A stretch of DNA of 64,000 bases from Vibrio fortis (GTDB lineage Bacteria; Pseudomonadota; Gammaproteobacteria; Enterobacterales; Vibrionaceae). The stretch covers positions 1,116,001-1,180,000 of the forward strand of contig NZ_AP025487.1 in the NCBI RefSeq assembly GCF_024347475.1. Reading direction: 5' to 3'. Positions 42,120 through 52,687 of the stretch are shown here, in pieces; the first letter of the stretch is position 1, and every line of letters begins with the position of its first letter. A model generated the notes under the pieces. It ran no database searches. It was not told the origin of the DNA and saw only the letters and a program-made list of their open reading frames with translations. Position numbers and translations under genes: made by a program.

Positions 42120-43625
42120 TTAATCCTCCGCTAGCGGTTTAAAGCGACGTAGCTCAGTTAAGCGGTAACCAGTGTAAGTACCTAGTAGTAAGATGCCGCC
42201 TAGGACAATAAGTTGTAGACCAATAAAGTTAAATGTTAAGTGCTGAATGAATGGGTTTGTCATTGCTAAGTAAACGAGTACTGCGGTTAATAGTGAACCA
42301 CCACCTTGCAACACAACCTCTTTCGCGCCTTCTTCTTCCCAAAGGATAGACATACGTTCGATAGTCCAAGAAAGAATGATCATTGGGAAGAACGTAATAG
42401 ACAGGCCTTCAGTCAAACCAACCTTGAATGCAACAACCGTGAAGACGGAAATAATCATGATTACGGTGATGATCACCGCTGATATCCGCGCAACCAGAAG
42501 TAGGTTGAGTTTAGATAGATAACTACGAATCACCAGACCCGTACCAACGATCAGTAGGAAACCCACGATACCTGTTACCAGTTGCGTCTGTACGAAGGCT
42601 ACTGCAATCAGTACTGGCATGAAGGTACCTGATGTCTTCAGGCCGACGATAACACGTAAGAACACAACGATAAGCGCACCAATTGGAATCAGCATGATGG
42701 TCTTAAACATCGCTTGTTCTTCCAGAGGCAAGCTATGAATCGATAGGTTTAGTAGTTGGTCAGCTGAAATCTTACTGTTGGTTGCTTCAGTTGGAGACAC
42801 CTCTTGAGCAATCATAGAGAAGTGAACTTTACTGTTTTGGCCACCGACAACGTCAAGCAGTGACACGTTTGATTCATCCCAGATTAATAGGTTTGGCTGA
42901 ACTTGTTGTTGGCTAGATTCAGGAGAGAAAAGTACCCACTGGTTTTTATCCCAAACTTGAATCATATGTTGGATAGATTGACGACGACGACCGTCTTCTA
43001 ACTCGATAACACCAACAACTTTGTTATGGATTTCAGCAAAAGAAAGTAGCTTGTGTGCTGCTTCCACTTTGTTCATGTTGTTTAAGATAAGTGCTGAGTT
43101 TTGACTGTCTGGATCGTTAAGCGTTTTGATAAGCTCACGAGTAAAGGTCAGGTTGTCTGCTGAGCGCTGTGTTGCGCGGTCGATAAGGGCTTTTGCGGCC
43201 GCTTCTTCTGGGCCATCGAAACTTGGCGTGGCGACTTCGCCTTCTGGCGGAACGGCGTTTACCTGAGCTTGAGGGTCAACGAGAAATTGGGTTTTGTAGT
43301 AAATGGTTTGCGCACCACTTGCATGGCGGATAGACCACTCTGCGCGGCGACCTGTATCAGTATTTACGTAAGAGATACCGTAACCAGGTGAAGATGCAGA
43401 CTCTCCGATGAGCGTGTAATTTGATTGTGTGTGAGGTGCGGCCAGTGAAACTTTTGCTTCTTGATCCATTGCGTTGAACTCGATTCGAGCCTCAACGTCC
43501 CACACTTGTCTGGTTTCCCCTGGCGTCCATGGCACGCCGTAGGTCGTGTGTCTGAATACACTCAATGCAATGCCGGCTACGATGAGTAGCACGATCGAAA
43601 TATAAAATGGGATTCTTGACGTCAT
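42120..43625 (-). CDS. inactive transglutaminase-like protein with seven membrane helices
   Basis: Inner-membrane protein of 501 residues. After one N-terminal helix (ISIVLLIVAGIALSVF) there is a large periplasmic domain (about 30-305) that fits the inactive transglutaminase family found in this operon type; no Cys-His-Asp triad is visible and cysteine is absent from this domain. The C-terminal half has about seven hydrophobic helices (for example MLIPIGALIVVFLRVIVGL, LLTAVLVYLAM, LIVLGGILLLGTY). It lies between the retropepsin-like lipoprotein gene (17 bases apart) and the ATP-grasp gene (3 bases apart). Confidence 0.85.
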   Translation of the reverse strand: MTSRIPFYISIVLLIVAGIALSVFRHTTYGVPWTPGETRQVWDVEARIEFNAMDQEAKVSLAAPHTQSNYTLIGESASSPGYGISYVNTDTGRRAEWSIRHASGAQTIYYKTQFLVDPQAQVNAVPPEGEVATPSFDGPEEAAAKALIDRATQRSADNLTFTRELIKTLNDPDSQNSALILNNMNKVEAAHKLLSFAEIHNKVVGVIELEDGRRRQSIQHMIQVWDKNQWVLFSPESSQQQVQPNLLIWDESNVSLLDVVGGQNSKVHFSMIAQEVSPTEATNSKISADQLLNLSIHSLPLEEQAMFKTIMLIPIGALIVVFLRVIVGLKTSGTFMPVLIAVAFVQTQLVTGIVGFLLIVGTGLVIRSYLSKLNLLLVARISAVIITVIMIISVFTVVAFKVGLTEGLSITFFPMIILSWTIERMSILWEEEGAKEVVLQGGGSLLTAVLVYLAMTNPFIQHLTFNFIGLQLIVLGGILLLGTYTGYRLTELRRFKPLAED

Positions 43626-43642
43626 AGCTTACCCTACTATTG

Positions 43643-44380
43643 TTATTTATCTTCCGTTTGTACGTACTTTTTACTTACATCCACTAGAGCGATATCTTTA
43701 ATGAACTCACGCCCTAGTAATACAGGGTGACTCATTTGAGAGCGATCCGCCAATGTAAATTGCGCTTTTTCATGGATTTTTCCAACTTTCACCCATAATT
43801 CGATCACAGCTCGACGTTCTGTCTCGTCACTGGTCGATTGGCGAATCTTCACGTATCGTACAACGGGTGCTTCAATCCACTTTTGTTCTTCTGCAGGTTG
43901 CGATTTATCGGCTAGGTGAAATTTCACCCAGTTCTTGCCATTGCGTTCGAATTCTTTGATATCAACCGCATTCAATGATGACGTTGTCGCGCCAGTATCA
44001 ACGCGTGCATCGAACTTCTGTTTAATCGATTCAATCGTCACTTTTTCAATGGCACCAAGAATGGTTTGCTGATCATTTGAAATAGCAGGGGCTTTAGTGA
44101 CAACCACTTCTTCCTCTTCGATTTCTTCGACTTGTTGCTTTTCGAGGGTAGTGAGGTGGACTTCAACTTCATTGGACAGGGCAATGATTTCTTCTTCTAG
44201 ACTCTCGATGTAGTCACTTTGATTACTAAGTTGAAGCTCTAAGTTTTGAACTTTATTTGCGATGTTTGTCTCTGATTTAGCGATAGCATCCAGAGTTTCT
44301 TGATGATAAGCCGCGCCATTAGTGAGAGTACAGCCAGAGAGCAAACCAACCGCCAGAATAGGCGATAATCGCTTAAACAT
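43643..44380 (-). CDS. retropepsin-like (RimB/'ATP-dependent zinc protease'-type) lipoprotein
   Basis: Predicted lipoprotein of 245 residues with lipobox LLSGC (Cys17), then a coiled-coil, acidic linker (about 27-95), then a retropepsin-like domain from about residue 110. The catalytic motif is VDTGATTSS (Asp128), and HPVLLGREFIKDIALVDVS is the second conserved region; this is the family annotated as ATP-dependent zinc protease or RimB, but the DTGA motif points to an aspartic protease fold. It is the first gene of the operon. It probably sits on the periplasmic side, near the 7TM protein's soluble domain. Confidence 0.85.
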   Translation of the reverse strand: MFKRLSPILAVGLLSGCTLTNGAAYHQETLDAIAKSETNIANKVQNLELQLSNQSDYIESLEEEIIALSNEVEVHLTTLEKQQVEEIEEEEVVVTKAPAISNDQQTILGAIEKVTIESIKQKFDARVDTGATTSSLNAVDIKEFERNGKNWVKFHLADKSQPAEEQKWIEAPVVRYVKIRQSTSDETERRAVIELWVKVGKIHEKAQFTLADRSQMSHPVLLGREFIKDIALVDVSKKYVQTEDK

Positions 44381-44435
44381 ATAAAAACCTTTGAAATTAG
44401 AAAATAGTTCAGACTATTGAATAGTTTAGCCCACA

Positions 44436-44461
44436 AAAAAGGATGCGTGAAGCATCCTTAT
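44436..44461 (-). terminator. terminator upstream of the retropepsin-like gene
   Basis: Minus strand AAGGATGC-TTCA-GCATCC-type stem (AAGGATGC/GCATCCTT around GTGA on the plus strand) followed by T6. It lies about 180 bases beyond the cmoB stop and before the retropepsin-like gene. Confidence 0.8.
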
Positions 44462-44493
44462 GTTAGCGTCCGGTCATATTGACAGGCTATGTG

Positions 44494-44601
44494 AGCCAAG
44501 CGCCAATTATCATTCGACGAAATAGCTCATTCATTGAGCATGCAGTGGATTTTATCCGACCTTTAGGCTGCTTTCGTCAAATGCTTGTCAGCGTCTTGGC
44601 T
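44494..44601. other. multi-helix structured intergenic element (possible ncRNA or palindromic repeat)
   Basis: Between cmoB and its distal terminator lies a 108-base element with nested pairing: outer AGCCAAG(CGC)/(GCG)CTTGGCT with one bulged base, inner CATTCGACGAAA/TTTCGTCAAATG (12 bases; on the minus strand the one odd pair is a G-T wobble), and two small hairpins GCTCA/TGAGC and GGAT/ATCC inside. Folding is slightly better on the minus strand. It could be a structured 3' region, a small RNA or a mobile palindromic repeat. No open reading frame of note is present. Confidence 0.5.
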
Positions 44602-44637
44602 TTTTCAACGCTTATGCTCGCGTCGTAATCAAAACGC

Positions 44638-45609
44638 TTATGGTTTTGTTGCAACTAGAACGGCACGACGTGGTGCAGGATGCCCCTCAACCGTTTTGCT
44701 TGGGTCATTCGGATCCAAGTAGTCAGGCAGTGAGTTATGAGTCATCCACTCGGTTGTGCGTTGTTCGCCTACTGTGGTTACGTTTTCGTCGACAATACGC
44801 ACATCTTTGAAGCCCACTTGCTCGAGCCAGCGCTTTAGAGCACGAGCAGACGGGAAGAAGTACACGTTGCGCATTTGTGCATAACGGTCAACTGGCACCA
44901 GCACTGCATTTTCATCGCCTTCGATAACCAGAGTTTCAAGTACCAATTCGCCGCCTGAAACAAGCTGATCTTTCAGCTGGATTAGGTGATCAAGAGGAGA
45001 GCGACGGTGATATAACACACCCATGCTAAATACCGTATCGAACGCTTCCAGTTTTGGTAGTTGCTCAATACCGAGTGGCAATAAATGTGCACGTTGATCG
45101 TCACCCATCAGCTTACGAATCGCTTCGAACTGAATCAGAAACAGATGTGAAGGGTCGATACCTACAGTCAGTCGAGCACCTTCGCCCAACATACGCCACA
45201 TGTGGTAGCCATTACCGCAACCAACATCGAGAACTGAGCGGTTTTTCAATGGTGTGATGTGTGGAAGAACACGATCCCATTTCCAGTCACTGCGCCACTC
45301 TGTATCAATGTGAATACCGTGAACCGTGTACGGACCTTTACGCCATGGATGGAATGTTTTCAGCAGGTTTTCCAGCTTTTTCAGTTCACCTTCATGAAAA
45401 GGAGTATCGTTCGTCAGTGTTACAGAGTTCTTAAGGTCAACTTGATCCGGTGCACCTTGTGGGATCTTGTTTAAAGCTCGAACCCAGCGGTCGAAATCAC
45501 CATGTTCTGCATTTTGCCAATCCGTTAACTGTTGAGGAAGGATATTCAGCCAAGGTTGCAGGCGCGTATCTTGAGCGATGAGTTGATAAAAATTGGCAAA
45601 ATTAAACAT
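44638..45609 (-). CDS. cmoB: tRNA U34 carboxymethyltransferase CmoB
   Basis: Uses carboxy-SAM (made by CmoA) to convert ho5U34 to cmo5U34 in tRNAs reading several fourfold-degenerate codon boxes. It has 323 residues, full length. The SAM-binding motif is [16 protein letters not shown]; the conserved segment [20 protein letters not shown] before it and [12 protein letters not shown] after it are CmoB hallmarks. It follows cmoA with a 210-base gap that holds a palindromic repeat, so the two may be separate transcripts or one with a spacer. Confidence 0.96.
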   Translation of the reverse strand: MFNFANFYQLIAQDTRLQPWLNILPQQLTDWQNAEHGDFDRWVRALNKIPQGAPDQVDLKNSVTLTNDTPFHEGELKKLENLLKTFHPWRKGPYTVHGIHIDTEWRSDWKWDRVLPHITPLKNRSVLDVGCGNGYHMWRMLGEGARLTVGIDPSHLFLIQFEAIRKLMGDDQRAHLLPLGIEQLPKLEAFDTVFSMGVLYHRRSPLDHLIQLKDQLVSGGELVLETLVIEGDENAVLVPVDRYAQMRNVYFFPSARALKRWLEQVGFKDVRIVDENVTTVGEQRTTEWMTHNSLPDYLDPNDPSKTVEGHPAPRRAVLVATKP

Positions 45610-45660
45610 AGTTTTTCACTGAGTTAATTAGGGTCGATAACCCTAAAGTAAAAATTAAAT

Positions 45661-45766
45661 TCGTCATTCCCTACAGTGAGGGGCGAACATGATAGGGAAT
45701 CTCGGTTATATCGTATCGGGTTTGAGATCCCCAACTCGCTCGTTCCTCGCTCTTGAGGATGACGCT
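45661..45766. repeat. palindromic intergenic repeat (REP/MITE-like)
   Basis: In the cmoB-cmoA gap, CGTCATTCC at 45662 is mirrored near 45764 by GGATGACG (one base missing), and inside are GGGAATCTC and GAGATCCCC, also near reverse complements. Overall it is a 105-base imperfect palindrome. It resembles the short interspersed palindromes seen in vibrio genomes; I see no second copy in this window. Confidence 0.6.
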
Positions 45767-45819
45767 TTGATACGAGTTATTTGTGTTGTGCTTTCAAAAT
45801 TGTAGCGCCAAATAGACAA

Positions 45820-46566
<747 letters not shown>

Positions 46567-46693
46567 TCAGCAAATTAGCGCGATTTAGCGTGCTAAATAA
46601 AAGGGGGCATATTTTACGTAAAAAATGTCACTGTGTCACGAAAACTCAGGTTTCACTATGAAGCAACGGAGCAATCCTCTTAGCTCAAGTGAG

Positions 46694-47578
46694 TTAGAAC
46701 ATGCTGATTTGTGTATCGCCTTTGCTGGCTGGGAATTCGGAGAGTGCTGGCAACTCGATGTTATGGAGCTGGTGACACTGTTCGATGAGTTGTTTATATA
46801 TCGTTGCTGCCAGTTCAGGGGCGTGGTCGTTGTCAGGCGTATGAATCATCAAATAGGGCTGTTTTCCTTCTGCAATCCATGTGGGTAGCTTAGATAACCA
46901 AGGCTTGAAGAACGCAAGGTTAGGTTGCTCGTCGTGCTGACCGATAAAACGAATCATAGGGTTATCAGATGTCGCAATGGCATGAACGGGTACGCGAGGC
47001 TTCTTCTTATGCGCATCAACGATCGCTTCTGTGGTTGGTGCGGCGGCAAACACAGGGCGACTGTCCATAATGATGCGATTGATGTTCTCTTCGACCAACC
47101 ATTGATTAAAGCGCTTTTCGTCGTCGCCTTTATCAAAAAATCCAAGGTGACGCACTTCAACACCAAGCTTCATCTCTTTGGGGAAAAGCTTACAAAATTG
47201 TTGCAGTACGGGCAGTGATTCTGGCTCAAATTGATGGGGCAGTTGAATCGTCCATTGACCAATTCGTTCGTGCAGTGGAGACATGATTTGCAGGAACTCT
47301 TTTAGCTCTGCTTGACAGTGCCTCAACTGTTGCTGATGAGTAATGAATTTAGGCAACTTAAACGTAAATCGAAAATCATCGTGACTTGCGCTGCGCCAGT
47401 TGGTTACAGTGGTGATAGAAGGTGTTGCGTAAAAGGTGGTATTGCCCTCAACAGTATGAAAAACATGACAATATTTCTCTAGCCTTTCAGCTGGTTTGGT
47501 TCCTTTTCCATAGAATTGGCTCTGCCACTCTGAGTGCGACCACATAGTCAGTCCGAGTCTTAAAGGTAGTCTTGTCAT
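46694..47578 (-). CDS. yecE: DUF72 (YecE) family protein
   Basis: TIM-barrel-like DUF72 protein of 294 residues, like E. coli YecE. The family segments RLGLTMWSHSEWQSQFYG, CHVFHTVEGNTTFYATPS and FRFTFKLPKFITH are seen. The ATG at 47578 is chosen since the family starts near MTRLPLRLGL; the extra upstream part of the frame is not family sequence. It precedes cmoA on the minus strand and is divergent from aspS. The function is not established. Confidence 0.85.
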   Translation of the reverse strand: MTRLPLRLGLTMWSHSEWQSQFYGKGTKPAERLEKYCHVFHTVEGNTTFYATPSITTVTNWRSASHDDFRFTFKLPKFITHQQQLRHCQAELKEFLQIMSPLHERIGQWTIQLPHQFEPESLPVLQQFCKLFPKEMKLGVEVRHLGFFDKGDDEKRFNQWLVEENINRIIMDSRPVFAAAPTTEAIVDAHKKKPRVPVHAIATSDNPMIRFIGQHDEQPNLAFFKPWLSKLPTWIAEGKQPYLMIHTPDNDHAPELAATIYKQLIEQCHQLHNIELPALSEFPASKGDTQISMF

Positions 47579-47884
47579 GGTATCTAAAAGTGCTTTGGTT
47601 GTTTGAGTCAAAAACACTCTACGAGACTTTTGCTGACTTGGGTACTTTCAATATATAATTAGCGCAATTTTTTCAGTGTTGATGAATATTTGTTCGAGAA
47701 TTGTGCCGCTTTGGCTGTTTCGTGAGCTATAAAGCGTCAAGGCTGAATAAAACACAACAAATAGGCGTGGGAAAGGTCGATTTTAGACAAGTTTCCGCGT
47801 ATAAATGGATCTTTGAATTGTAATTAGATTCGGTCTAGTTACAGCATAGAAATTAGTAATTATTAAGAGATTGGGAAATTCATT
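47579..47884. promoter_or_regulatory. yecE/aspS divergent intergenic region
   Basis: A 306-base region with no gene. It has small inverted repeats, such as CGCTTT/AAAGCG at about 47708-47736 and a GGGAAA/GTTTCC pair around 47769-47797, in the aspS leader. I see no tRNA-like or T-box element. Confidence 0.3.
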
Positions 47885-49669
47885 ATGCGTACCCATTACT
47901 GTGGTAACCTGAACAAGTCCCTGGCGGGACAAACTGTAGAACTTTGCGGCTGGGTAAACCGTCGTCGTGATTTGGGCGGTCTTATTTTCATCGATATGCG
48001 AGATCGTGAAGGTATCGTTCAGGTAGTTGTAGACCCAGATATGGCAGATGCGTACGAAGTAGCTAACACACTTCGTAATGAATTCTGTATCAAACTAACG
48101 GGTGAAGTACGCGTTCGTCCAGACAGCCAAGTAAACAAAGACATGGCAACGGGTGAAGTTGAGATCATCGCTAAAGGCCTTGAAATCATCAACCGTGCTG
48201 ACGTTCTGCCACTAGACTTCAACCAGAAGAACTCAGAAGAGCAGCGTCTAAAGTACCGTTACCTAGATCTACGTCGTCCAGAGATGAGCGACCGCATCAA
48301 GCTACGTGCTAAAGCTTCTAGCTTTGTTCGTCGTTTCCTAGATGACAACGGTTTCCTAGATATCGAAACACCAGTACTAACAAAAGCGACACCAGAAGGT
48401 GCACGTGACTACCTAGTACCTAGCCGTGTTCATAAAGGTTCGTTCTACGCGCTTCCTCAGTCTCCACAGCTATTCAAACAGCTGCTAATGATGTCTGGTT
48501 TTGACCGTTACTACCAAATCGTTAAGTGTTTCCGTGATGAAGACTTGCGTGCTGACCGTCAACCAGAATTCACTCAAATCGATATCGAAACATCGTTCAT
48601 GAGCGCGGAAGAAGTACGTGCAACAACTGAGAAGATGGTTCGTAACATGTGGCAAGAGCTTCTAGATGTAGATCTAGGTGAGTTCCCAATCATGCCATTC
48701 TCTGAAGCGATGCGTCGTTTCGGTTCTGACAAGCCAGACCTACGCAACCCACTAGAGCTAGTTGACGTTGCTGACCTAGTGAAAGACGTTGAGTTCAAAG
48801 TATTCTCTGGCCCTGCAAACGACGAGAAAGGTCGCGTTGCAGTAATCCGCGTACCAGGTGGCGCTAAGCTGACTCGTAAGCAGATTGACAGCTACGGTGA
48901 GTTCGTTGGTATCTACGGTGCGAAAGGTCTAGCATGGATGAAGGTTAACGACCGTGCTGCAGGCATGGAAGGTATCCAATCTCCAGTTGCTAAGTTCCTA
49001 AACGAAGACGTGATCAACGGTATTCTTGAGCGTACTGGCGCAGAGACTGGCGACATCATCCTATTCGGTGCTGACAAAGCAAACACAGTGTCTGAAGCAA
49101 TGGGTGCACTACGTCTGAAACTGGGTACAGATCTAGAACTAACAGACGAGTCTGCATGGGCTCCGCTATGGGTTGTTGATTTCCCAATGTTCGAAGAAGA
49201 CGACGAAGGCAACCTACACGCTATGCACCACCCATTCACATCGCCTCTAGGTGTGACTGCGGAAGAGCTAAAAGCGAACCCAGCGGCTGCTAACTCAAAC
49301 GCATACGATATGGTTCTGAACGGCTACGAAGTGGGCGGCGGTTCTGTACGTATCCACAACGCTGAAATGCAATCAGCAGTATTCGATATCCTAGGTATCG
49401 AAGCAGACGAGCAACAAGCTAAGTTTGGCTTCCTACTAGACGCGCTTAAGTTCGGTACTCCACCGCATGCAGGTCTGGCATTCGGTCTTGACCGCCTAGT
49501 GATGCTGCTATGTGGTACTGAGAACATTCGTGACGTTATCGCATTCCCGAAAACAACGAACGCTTCTTGTCTACTAACAGACGCTCCAAGCCTAGCAAAC
49601 CCTGCTGCACTTGAAGAGCTAGCGATTGCGGTTAAAGCTGCAGAGAAAAAAGAAGAATCAGCTGAATAA
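47885..49669 (+). CDS. aspS: aspartate-tRNA ligase
   Basis: Class IIb aminoacyl-tRNA synthetase, 594 residues: charges tRNA-Asp. It has an N-terminal anticodon-binding OB domain ([18 protein letters not shown]), the catalytic core with [20 protein letters not shown] (motif 2), a bacterial GAD insertion domain in the middle, and motif 3 ([13 protein letters not shown]). Single-gene unit ended by a terminator. Very strong codon bias. Confidence 0.98.
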   Translation: MRTHYCGNLNKSLAGQTVELCGWVNRRRDLGGLIFIDMRDREGIVQVVVDPDMADAYEVANTLRNEFCIKLTGEVRVRPDSQVNKDMATGEVEIIAKGLEIINRADVLPLDFNQKNSEEQRLKYRYLDLRRPEMSDRIKLRAKASSFVRRFLDDNGFLDIETPVLTKATPEGARDYLVPSRVHKGSFYALPQSPQLFKQLLMMSGFDRYYQIVKCFRDEDLRADRQPEFTQIDIETSFMSAEEVRATTEKMVRNMWQELLDVDLGEFPIMPFSEAMRRFGSDKPDLRNPLELVDVADLVKDVEFKVFSGPANDEKGRVAVIRVPGGAKLTRKQIDSYGEFVGIYGAKGLAWMKVNDRAAGMEGIQSPVAKFLNEDVINGILERTGAETGDIILFGADKANTVSEAMGALRLKLGTDLELTDESAWAPLWVVDFPMFEEDDEGNLHAMHHPFTSPLGVTAEELKANPAAANSNAYDMVLNGYEVGGGSVRIHNAEMQSAVFDILGIEADEQQAKFGFLLDALKFGTPPHAGLAFGLDRLVMLLCGTENIRDVIAFPKTTNASCLLTDAPSLANPAALEELAIAVKAAEKKEESAE

Positions 49670-49728
49670 GCAAATTCCACTTTGCTTTAAATGACTCTTT
49701 CTTTTGAGTGACTTTTTGTTTATGTAAA

Positions 49729-49762
49729 TTGAAATGCCCGTTAATTTAACGGGCATTTTTTT
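49729..49762 (+). terminator. terminator of aspS
   Basis: A perfect stem AAATGCCCGTTA/TAACGGGCATTT with a very short loop and T8. Confidence 0.93.
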
Positions 49763-49823
49763 TATGCTTCTATATACTAAGCTCATAAATAAAAGTATGT
49801 ATAAATAATCAGTATTTTAAGTT

Positions 49824-50345
49824 ATGTCTATTATTCTTGGGATTGATCCCGGCTCTCGCATCACTGGTTATGGTGTTATTCGTCAAAATGGCCGTCACCT
49901 ACAATATTTAGGCAGTGGCTGTATTCGTATGTCAGAAAAAGAGCTTCCAGGCCGCTTGAAGCAAATTTATGCGGGGGTGAGTGAGATCATCACTCAGTTT
50001 CAGCCAGACGTGTTTGCGATTGAGCAGGTGTTTATGGCGAAAAATGCTGACTCGGCTCTTAAGCTCGGTCAGGCTCGTGGTAGCGCGATTGTAGCGGCGG
50101 TGAATGCAGATCTTCCTGTACACGAGTACGCAGCGCGTTTAATCAAGCAAGCGGTAACAGGCAACGGCGGCGCAGATAAATCACTGGTTCAGAATATGGT
50201 GATGAGCATGCTCAAGCTTCCAGCCAAGCCACAAGCAGATGCTGCCGATGCACTGGGTGTGGCGATCTGTCATGCTAATACCAACAAAACACTCATCGCG
50301 CTCGCAGGTAAAGCCACGACGGCGAGACGTGGCCGTTACCGCTAA
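49824..50345 (+). CDS. ruvC: Holliday junction resolvase RuvC
   Basis: RNase H-fold endonuclease of 173 residues that cuts Holliday junctions. The first catalytic Asp is in [14 protein letters not shown], the Glu in [10 protein letters not shown], and the last acidic pair is in [16 protein letters not shown]. Normally followed by ruvA and ruvB; here a chemoreceptor gene separates it from ruvA by about 1.7 kb. Confidence 0.97.
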   Translation: MSIILGIDPGSRITGYGVIRQNGRHLQYLGSGCIRMSEKELPGRLKQIYAGVSEIITQFQPDVFAIEQVFMAKNADSALKLGQARGSAIVAAVNADLPVHEYAARLIKQAVTGNGGADKSLVQNMVMSMLKLPAKPQADAADALGVAICHANTNKTLIALAGKATTARRGRYR

Positions 50346-50497
50346 CTCCTTCACCTACAATCGAATCACCATCAATCACTTATCTTTGATATGAAATGAG
50401 ACTTCGAAAACAGTTTTTGTTAAATGGATTCGCATTCTATTTAACATTTAACTAACATTGGTCGGAGGTCTTACAAGTCAATCAAGGATGATTATCG

Positions 50498-51958
50498 ATG
50501 AACCCAATTACATGGTGGCGATCGCTCTTTCTACCCAAAACTCATCGTTGGGGAAGTAATGAGTCGCGACAGGCGGACATTTTACTACTGTTTACTTTCA
50601 TTGCGTTTATCGTTGGGCTGTACAGCCTGATTAAATGGAGCAAGCATGGCGAGCAATTGCTGATTGCAACCTCTATTTTCCTCATTGTCCTTGAACTGGT
50701 TTCTGCCGTTGTCTTAAAACTGTCGAAAAATCCAATTTTGGCTCTTAATTTCGGTTTTGTTGGTATGGCGGTTCATGCGCTAAATATCATTTACCAGAGT
50801 GGTGGGGTAGTGGACTCTACTCAAGCTTATTGGGTTCCCTTGCTGGTGGTCGCTTTCTTCTTATCGGGCACCCGAATCATTGCTCTTACATGGAGTGCTA
50901 TGGTGATAGGCGTCGCAGTAGTGATGACTTCTATGCACCTTAACGGCGCAGTATTTCCAAATATTGCTTTGAACGAACAGGCTATGGTTGTAGAGACATG
51001 GTCTGGTGTCGTAATGCCTTTAGTCGTGATCTGTATTGCTCAAGCCTTTACCGCAAAGCAAAAAGAGGTTGCGATTGAACAAGCGGAATTAGCGCGAACT
51101 CAGAGCCAAAGTGTGGCAGCGCAGGCAACGCAGAGTGAGGCGCAATTGTCCGTGGTACTGGAGCAAGCAAATACAAACTCACAGAGTTTACAAGGCGTAT
51201 CTGTTCAACTCGATCAACAATCGAATGACCTCCATTCACAAGTAGAAGTGCTCAATATGAACTGTGAATCACAGGCCAGTGCTGCCGAACAGATGAGCCA
51301 ACAACTGCACCAAATGACGGAAGGGTTAGAAGAGTCCAATTCGTTTGTGAATGAGCTTAAAGAACGCAGCGAAGCGGTGGGAGTTAAAGCCCAGAAAAGC
51401 TCTGAGTCTTTGGAGGCGTCGACCAATGCCATCAGCCAGATTATTCAAAGCAACCAAGAGATCATGAAAGTCGCCGATCTTATTACGTCGGTGGCTGAAC
51501 AGACCAATCTACTGGCACTCAATGCTGCGATAGAAGCGGCGAGAGCAGGAGAGCAGGGCAGAGGCTTTGCTGTAGTGGCTGATCAAGTACGTGAGCTATC
51601 AGCCAAGAGTAGCCACTCAGCGATTGAGATCCGAACACTGCTTGATCGTAGTAAGGAAGAAGTTGAGCATGGGCGCACCATCATTGAAACCACGGAAGCT
51701 GAAATGAATGGCATTATTTCCGAGGTTCAGACCATCTCTTCAGACGTTAATCAGCTAACTGACATCATGACCATGCAGATGGGATCTTTGCATGAGCTTG
51801 ATCAGGCGAGTACCGAAGTGGCAAAGAGTGTCGCAGAGACCAAAACCGTATCTGGGCAAGTCGCGTCAAATGGTATCCAACTGAATCAGCAAGTCGACCT
51901 TGTTAAGCAATTAGTCACAAGTCTGAACAGCGCCGTCTCAAACGCCAAACACGCCTAA
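50498..51958 (+). CDS. methyl-accepting chemotaxis protein with membrane-embedded sensor
   Basis: Chemoreceptor of 486 residues. Residues about 28-186 contain six hydrophobic helices (28-45, 53-74, 78-99, 111-123, 125-147, 167-186) and no sizeable periplasmic domain, so the signal may be membrane or lipid-linked. The cytoplasmic part is a long coiled coil with the signalling tip [20 protein letters not shown] and [13 protein letters not shown], which contacts CheA/CheW. It has its own terminator and 152 bases upstream of its start, so it looks like a separate insertion between ruvC and ruvA. Confidence 0.92.
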   Translation: MNPITWWRSLFLPKTHRWGSNESRQADILLLFTFIAFIVGLYSLIKWSKHGEQLLIATSIFLIVLELVSAVVLKLSKNPILALNFGFVGMAVHALNIIYQSGGVVDSTQAYWVPLLVVAFFLSGTRIIALTWSAMVIGVAVVMTSMHLNGAVFPNIALNEQAMVVETWSGVVMPLVVICIAQAFTAKQKEVAIEQAELARTQSQSVAAQATQSEAQLSVVLEQANTNSQSLQGVSVQLDQQSNDLHSQVEVLNMNCESQASAAEQMSQQLHQMTEGLEESNSFVNELKERSEAVGVKAQKSSESLEASTNAISQIIQSNQEIMKVADLITSVAEQTNLLALNAAIEAARAGEQGRGFAVVADQVRELSAKSSHSAIEIRTLLDRSKEEVEHGRTIIETTEAEMNGIISEVQTISSDVNQLTDIMTMQMGSLHELDQASTEVAKSVAETKTVSGQVASNGIQLNQQVDLVKQLVTSLNSAVSNAKHA

Positions 51959-51978
51959 TTAATTCCTCAATCAAATAG

Positions 51979-52010
51979 AAAGAACTGGATAAGCATCCAG
52001 TTCTTTTATA
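51979..52010 (+). terminator. terminator after chemoreceptor gene
   Basis: Stem AGAACTGGAT/ATCCAGTTCT around AAGC, followed by a T run, 20 bases after the stop codon. It separates the chemoreceptor from ruvA. Confidence 0.88.
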
Positions 52011-52049
52011 TTCTGTCCATCAAATAATTTTCCATCAAGAGAGTAAGTT

Positions 52050-52661
52050 GTGATCGGACGTCTTCGCGGTATTTTAATTGAAAAACAGCCACCAGAATTA
52101 TTAATTGAAGTGAGTGGCGTTGGCTATGAAGTACAAATGCCAATGAGTTGTTTCTATGAACTACCTGCAGTAGGCGAAGAAGCGATTATCTATACTCATT
52201 TTGTTGTGCGTGAAGATGCCCAGCTACTTTATGGCTTTAACACCGTTAAAGAGCGTGCACTTTTCCGTGAAGTCATTAAGGCAAATGGTGTTGGTCCTAA
52301 ACTTGGCCTTGGTATCCTTTCGGGTATGACAGCAAGCCAGTTTGTTCAGAGTGTAGAGCGAGAAGACATTTCAACGTTGGTTAAACTACCGGGCGTGGGT
52401 AAGAAAACCGCAGAGCGTTTGGTTGTTGAAATGAAAGACCGACTTAAAGGTTGGGGTGCCGGTGACCTGTTTACTCCAGCAACGGATGCAGCACCTATCG
52501 ACTCAACACCGAATGCACACGATGCAGAAGAAGAGGCAGTAAGCGCGCTTCTGGCTCTTGGCTATAAACCGACTCAAGCATCGAAAGTTGTGTCACAAAT
52601 TGCGAAAGACGGCATGACAAGTGAGCAGCTGATTCGTGAAGCACTGAAATCGATGGTCTAA
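52050..52661 (+). CDS. ruvA: Holliday junction branch migration protein RuvA
   Basis: Tetrameric Holliday-junction binding protein of 203 residues that loads RuvB. It has an N-terminal OB domain ([20 protein letters not shown]), two helix-hairpin-helix motifs ([16 protein letters not shown] and [16 protein letters not shown]) and a C-terminal RuvB-binding domain ([15 protein letters not shown]). Start is a GTG at 52050, about 40 bases after the chemoreceptor terminator. A 120-base gap with an inverted repeat precedes ruvB. Confidence 0.97.
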   Translation: MIGRLRGILIEKQPPELLIEVSGVGYEVQMPMSCFYELPAVGEEAIIYTHFVVREDAQLLYGFNTVKERALFREVIKANGVGPKLGLGILSGMTASQFVQSVEREDISTLVKLPGVGKKTAERLVVEMKDRLKGWGAGDLFTPATDAAPIDSTPNAHDAEEEAVSALLALGYKPTQASKVVSQIAKDGMTSEQLIREALKSMV

Positions 52662-52687
52662 GTCGATATAGTTATTTAGATAAACAA

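Noticed and set aside
44460-44640. Possible integron attC site, because of GTTAGCG and AACGC near the ends of the structured element.
   Set aside because: GTTAGCG does not fit the core-site pattern GTTRRRY, and no integrase or gene cassette is near.
46625-46888. An 87-codon plus-strand frame over the yecE 3' end.
   Set aside because: It lies mostly antisense to yecE and has no ribosome site or family motif.
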